Source of the DNA: an uncultured Eubacteriales bacterium
GTDB lineage: Bacteria > Bacillota > Clostridia > Lachnospirales > Lachnospiraceae
Direction: 5' to 3'
DNA length: 64,000 nt
NCBI GenBank assembly: GCA_900545225.1
Contig: UQXZ01000008.1
Location: forward strand, 1 to 64,000
Shown here: in pieces, positions 61,198-64,000 of the stretch
How the letters are laid out: each line of letters opens with the position of its first letter
Numbering within the stretch: position 1 is the stretch's first letter
The notes under the pieces: model-generated
Databases searched by the model: none
The model's input: the letters and a program-made list of their open reading frames with translations, nothing else
What the model was told of the DNA's origin: nothing
Translations under genes and position numbers: made by a program

Positions 61198-64000
61198 TTA
61201 TTCCGTTTCCAGCTCAACCGAAACGAGTTTGGAAACGCCCTTTTCCTGCATTGTAATACCATATAATCTGTCCGCTTCGTTCATTGTACCCCTTCTGTGA
61301 GTGATAACAATAAACTGGGTATTATCGGATAACTTATGTAAGTAGTTTGCAAATCTTGTAACATTTGCATCATCAAGAGCAGCCTCAATTTCATCTAAAA
61401 GACAAAATGATGAAGGCTTCAGACTCTGAATTGCAAATAGTAATGCAATGGCTGTAAGTGCCCTTTCACCACCTGAAAGCTGAATCATATTTGTCAGCTT
61501 CTTACCCGGTGGCTTTGCAGTAATAATAATGTCAGACTCTAATACATCATCTGCATTTTCTAATTCAATACTTGCAGTACCACCACCGAAAAGACTTCTG
61601 AATGTCTTCTTAAAGCTCGCCTTAATCAGCTCAAAGTTTGTTTCAAACTGCTTACGCATTTCTCTGTCTAATTCTGTGATAACCTTTTTAAGAGAATTAG
61701 TAGCTTCAACCAGGTCATTGTACTGGGTGGATAAGAATTCGTATCTTTCCTTAACCTGATTGTGCTCATCAATTGCATTTACATTGACATTGCCAAGCGA
61801 TTTGATTTTATCCTTTAATGCCTTAATATTCGCGGTAATATCATTTATATTATCATATTTCGGATTACTTTTCTCTTTTGCATAAGAATATGTCAGTTCA
61901 TATTCAGACCACATATATTCCGTAATTCCGTCAGATTCATATTCAATCTTTTCTATCTTTGATGAAAGTCTTGATAATTCTTTATCTAAAAGAGAAATTT
62001 GCTCTGATAATGACTCTCTTACAGTAGCAAGTTCCTTAAGCTTATATGAACAACTCTTTCTCTTGTTAACATATTCAGAAATATTAGAATTAAGAGCAAA
62101 TGCCTCTTCTTTCTTAGCATTTAAATTCTCTGTTTCAGTCTGAATATTGTTATTATATTCATCCATTTCAGAAGTAATAGTTTCAATCTGCTGTTTAACA
62201 TTGTCTATGCTATTTTCCAGATTCCTGATTTCATTCTGAATTCTGAGCTTAATGCTGTTGAAATATTCCACCTTACCGTTAACTTCAGACTTCTCTATAT
62301 TAACGGCGGACAACGCAGTATTTATCTCATCAATCTCCGCATTTAATCTCTCTGATTCTGCAAGAATTGTATTATTATCAGCCTTAATTGACTCTTCACT
62401 CTTTTCAAGTGAATCAAGCTCATCCTGCTTTCTGACTAAATCATTCTTATGCTTAATTAGAAGGTCTTCAATATCAGAAACATTTTCACTGTTAATTCTG
62501 GACTGTAATTCAGTAAGGGAAATGTTCATGTTATTGATGTTATTTCCAGATATCTCAATAAATGTACGACATTCTGAAATGTCTATGTTAATATCATTTC
62601 CCTTTATCTCTAAAGCATTTATCTGAGTTCTGATATCTTCTAACTTCTTTGCACTTTCACCATATGAGAGCTTTAAGGTATTAACTTCTTTAGTCAGATC
62701 TGCAATCTTATTGCTTTTTGAAAGAAGGTTGTCATTATTCTTAAATGATCCACCTGTAATTGAACCGCCAGGATTTAACAATTCACCTCTTAAAGTAACT
62801 ATTCTGAGAGTAGAACCACTCTTTTTCTGGAGAGCAATGGCATTATCTGCCGTATCTACGATTAAAACATTTGAAACCATACTCTTAACGATTTTTTCAA
62901 ATCTTTCATCTGTTTTAATAACAGAATCACAGGTTCCGATTACTCCTGGCTCAGATAAATATCTTTCATTTATCTTCTTATCCATACTTTTTACGGATGA
63001 AAGTGGGATAAATGTTGCTCTTCCGGCCTTTTCTTTTATAAGAATGTCAATGGCACCCTTGGCAGTCTTTTCATCTGTTGTAATGATATTCTGTAATCTG
63101 CTGCCAAATGCTGTTTCAACGGCAACTTCATACTGTTTATCTGTGGAAATTACATCTGCAATAACACCTAAAATATCCTTATTGTTCTTTGCAAGTTCCA
63201 TAACACGCTTTACACTTCGAACATAACCATCATAACGCTCTGCGATACCATGTAATGCTGAAAGCTCAGATTCACTCTTAATTAACATGCGTTGGATATT
63301 ATTAAGCTCTGCACTGCTGTTATTTTCTAGAGATTTAAGCTTTTGCATATCATTCTGAATGGAAGCTTTTTCATTTTCCAGTTTAGTCAGATTATCTTTA
63401 AAGGCTGCATTTTCCTTTTCGGCATTACTTACAGATTCAGCAAGAGTTTCATAATCGTCATTTAAGTCTTTCTGACTGTCATTGGCACTGCTTAATCTCT
63501 CATTTAAAATTCTGATATTGTATTCTAAATTTTCAATCTCACTTCTTGTACGCGCCTGAGCCCTTACACAGCTAATCATATCCTCGGAAACAGAATGTCT
63601 GTTAACGGAAATTCTTTCGCTCTTTTTCTGAATGGCATCCTTTTTCTCAGTCAGATCAGATTCCCTATGGGCAATCTCTGAAATCTTTTCATTTAACTTT
63701 TCAATATCACCATCTATTTCTGCAATCTCTGCCTTTTTATGCTCAATATCAGAACAGAGGTCAGCTTTTGAAGTTTCCAGCTCATTCTTTCTTCTTTCAT
63801 TAGAAGAAATCTTCTCCCTAAATACAGTCAGCTTAGTCTGGATTCCTGAAATAAGCTCATTGATTTCATTAGAATGTATTCTGTATTTCTCTTCTTCAGA
63901 TTCTATAGTTACGACAGTTTCTTCGATTGCTGAATATTCTGTCTTTGCTTTTTCAAGCTTTTCATTTGCTTCGTCAAACTGTGACTGCACATCTGCCAAC
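61198..64000 (-). CDS. smc: Chromosome segregation protein SMC, 5' part beyond window
   Basis: The C-terminal 930 or so residues are visible; the N-terminal Walker A head lies beyond the right edge, so the in-frame ATG near 63999 is probably internal. A long coiled coil is followed by the hinge (ILGVIADVISTDKQYEVAVE, then FGSRLQNIITTDEKTAKGAI), the second coiled coil, the ABC signature LSGGERALTAIALLFAIQ and Walker B SSFCLLDEIEAALDDANV, and FIVITHRRGTMNEADRLYGI. It forms condensin with ScpA and ScpB, both in this window. Followed by ftsY, the common Firmicute order smc-ftsY. Confidence 0.96.
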   Translation of the reverse strand, partial: LADVQSQFDEANEKLEKAKTEYSAIEETVVTIESEEEKYRIHSNEINELISGIQTKLTVFREKISSNERRKNELETSKADLCSDIEHKKAEIAEIDGDIEKLNEKISEIAHRESDLTEKKDAIQKKSERISVNRHSVSEDMISCVRAQARTRSEIENLEYNIRILNERLSSANDSQKDLNDDYETLAESVSNAEKENAAFKDNLTKLENEKASIQNDMQKLKSLENNSSAELNNIQRMLIKSESELSALHGIAERYDGYVRSVKRVMELAKNNKDILGVIADVISTDKQYEVAVETAFGSRLQNIITTDEKTAKGAIDILIKEKAGRATFIPLSSVKSMDKKINERYLSEPGVIGTCDSVIKTDERFEKIVKSMVSNVLIVDTADNAIALQKKSGSTLRIVTLRGELLNPGGSITGGSFKNNDNLLSKSNKIADLTKEVNTLKLSYGESAKKLEDIRTQINALEIKGNDINIDISECRTFIEISGNNINNMNISLTELQSRINSENVSDIEDLLIKHKNDLVRKQDELDSLEKSEESIKADNNTILAESERLNAEIDEINTALSAVNIEKSEVNGKVEYFNSIKLRIQNEIRNLENSIDNVKQQIETITSEMDEYNNNIQTETENLNAKKEEAFALNSNISEYVNKRKSCSYKLKELATVRESLSEQISLLDKELSRLSSKIEKIEYESDGITEYMWSEYELTYSYAKEKSNPKYDNINDITANIKALKDKIKSLGNVNVNAIDEHNQVKERYEFLSTQYNDLVEATNSLKKVITELDREMRKQFETNFELIKASFKKTFRSLFGGGTASIELENADDVLESDIIITAKPPGKKLTNMIQLSGGERALTAIALLFAIQSLKPSSFCLLDEIEAALDDANVTRFANYLHKLSDNTQFIVITHRRGTMNEADRLYGITMQEKGVSKLVSVELETE

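Noticed and set aside
1..64000. tRNA or rRNA genes
   Set aside because: No cloverleaf-like TTCRANYC/CCA-ended units or rRNA signatures were noticed by eye; a covariance scan was not possible.

Overview
The window looks like the chromosome of a low-GC, anaerobic gut Firmicute of the family Lachnospiraceae, with a Lachnospira/Eubacterium eligens-like gene repertoire. This placement rests on AT-rich DNA, strong AGGAGG-type ribosome binding sites, short-form HisG with HisZ, ScpA/ScpB/SMC, a Firmicute-type large SRP RNA, 6S RNA, RNase P RNA, and Tn916-like integrase debris. It is inferred from gene content, not from a database match.

Region 1 (about 1-22,150) is an accessory island in decay. It opens with an IS200/IS605 transposase and holds two broken Tn916-type integrases, an IS3-family remnant, two 5' stubs of a low-molecular-weight tyrosine phosphatase gene, a frameshifted AAA ATPase beside an unknown ORF with in-frame stops, and several other truncated genes. 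Its living core is a type I restriction-modification operon led by a Fic gene (fic-hsdM-hsdS-hsdR, all minus), read from a promoter flanked by two 33-bp palindromes. Next to it lie a PLD-DEAD helicase-DUF3427 gene killed by five TAA codons and one frameshift, an intact Nudix gene overlapping its end, an unknown gene with an Ada-like zinc motif, a coiled-coil gene, and an XRE regulator. Sel1-repeat gene copies, one intact and one degraded, sit at the two edges.

Region 2 (22,191-36,500) is core genome. It carries tRNA and rRNA modification (prmA, rsmE, iscS, thiI), an M18 aminopeptidase, scpA-scpB, a plus-strand 6S RNA, a YihY/BrkB membrane protein, a sigma-70-like protein lacking the promoter-reading regions, a GNAT, glmS, a membrane-anchored DNA/RNA nuclease and a glycosyltransferase. 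Region 3 (36,600-45,100) has thrS, a CinA-type amidohydrolase, and a queuosine operon queD-queE-folE-queC-queF behind a consensus promoter, a preQ1-I riboswitch and a terminator. It continues with SRP RNA, a monooxygenase-fold protein and mnmA, whose last 41 bp are duplicated.

Region 4 (45,200-64,000) has a NhaP-type antiporter, a DUF885 protein with a broken metal motif, PEP synthase, RNase P RNA, PAP2 phosphatase, and the histidine operon hisZ-G-D-B-A-IE. HisIE has an extra HisF-like N-terminal half-barrel, and hisH and hisF are absent here. Then come threonine ammonia-lyase, an FtsY whose acidic domain sits at the C-terminus, and the 5'-truncated smc. ThiI, IscS and MnmA together make a tRNA thiolation set. 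ScpA, ScpB and SMC together make the condensin complex. FtsY and the SRP RNA belong to the same protein-targeting pathway.
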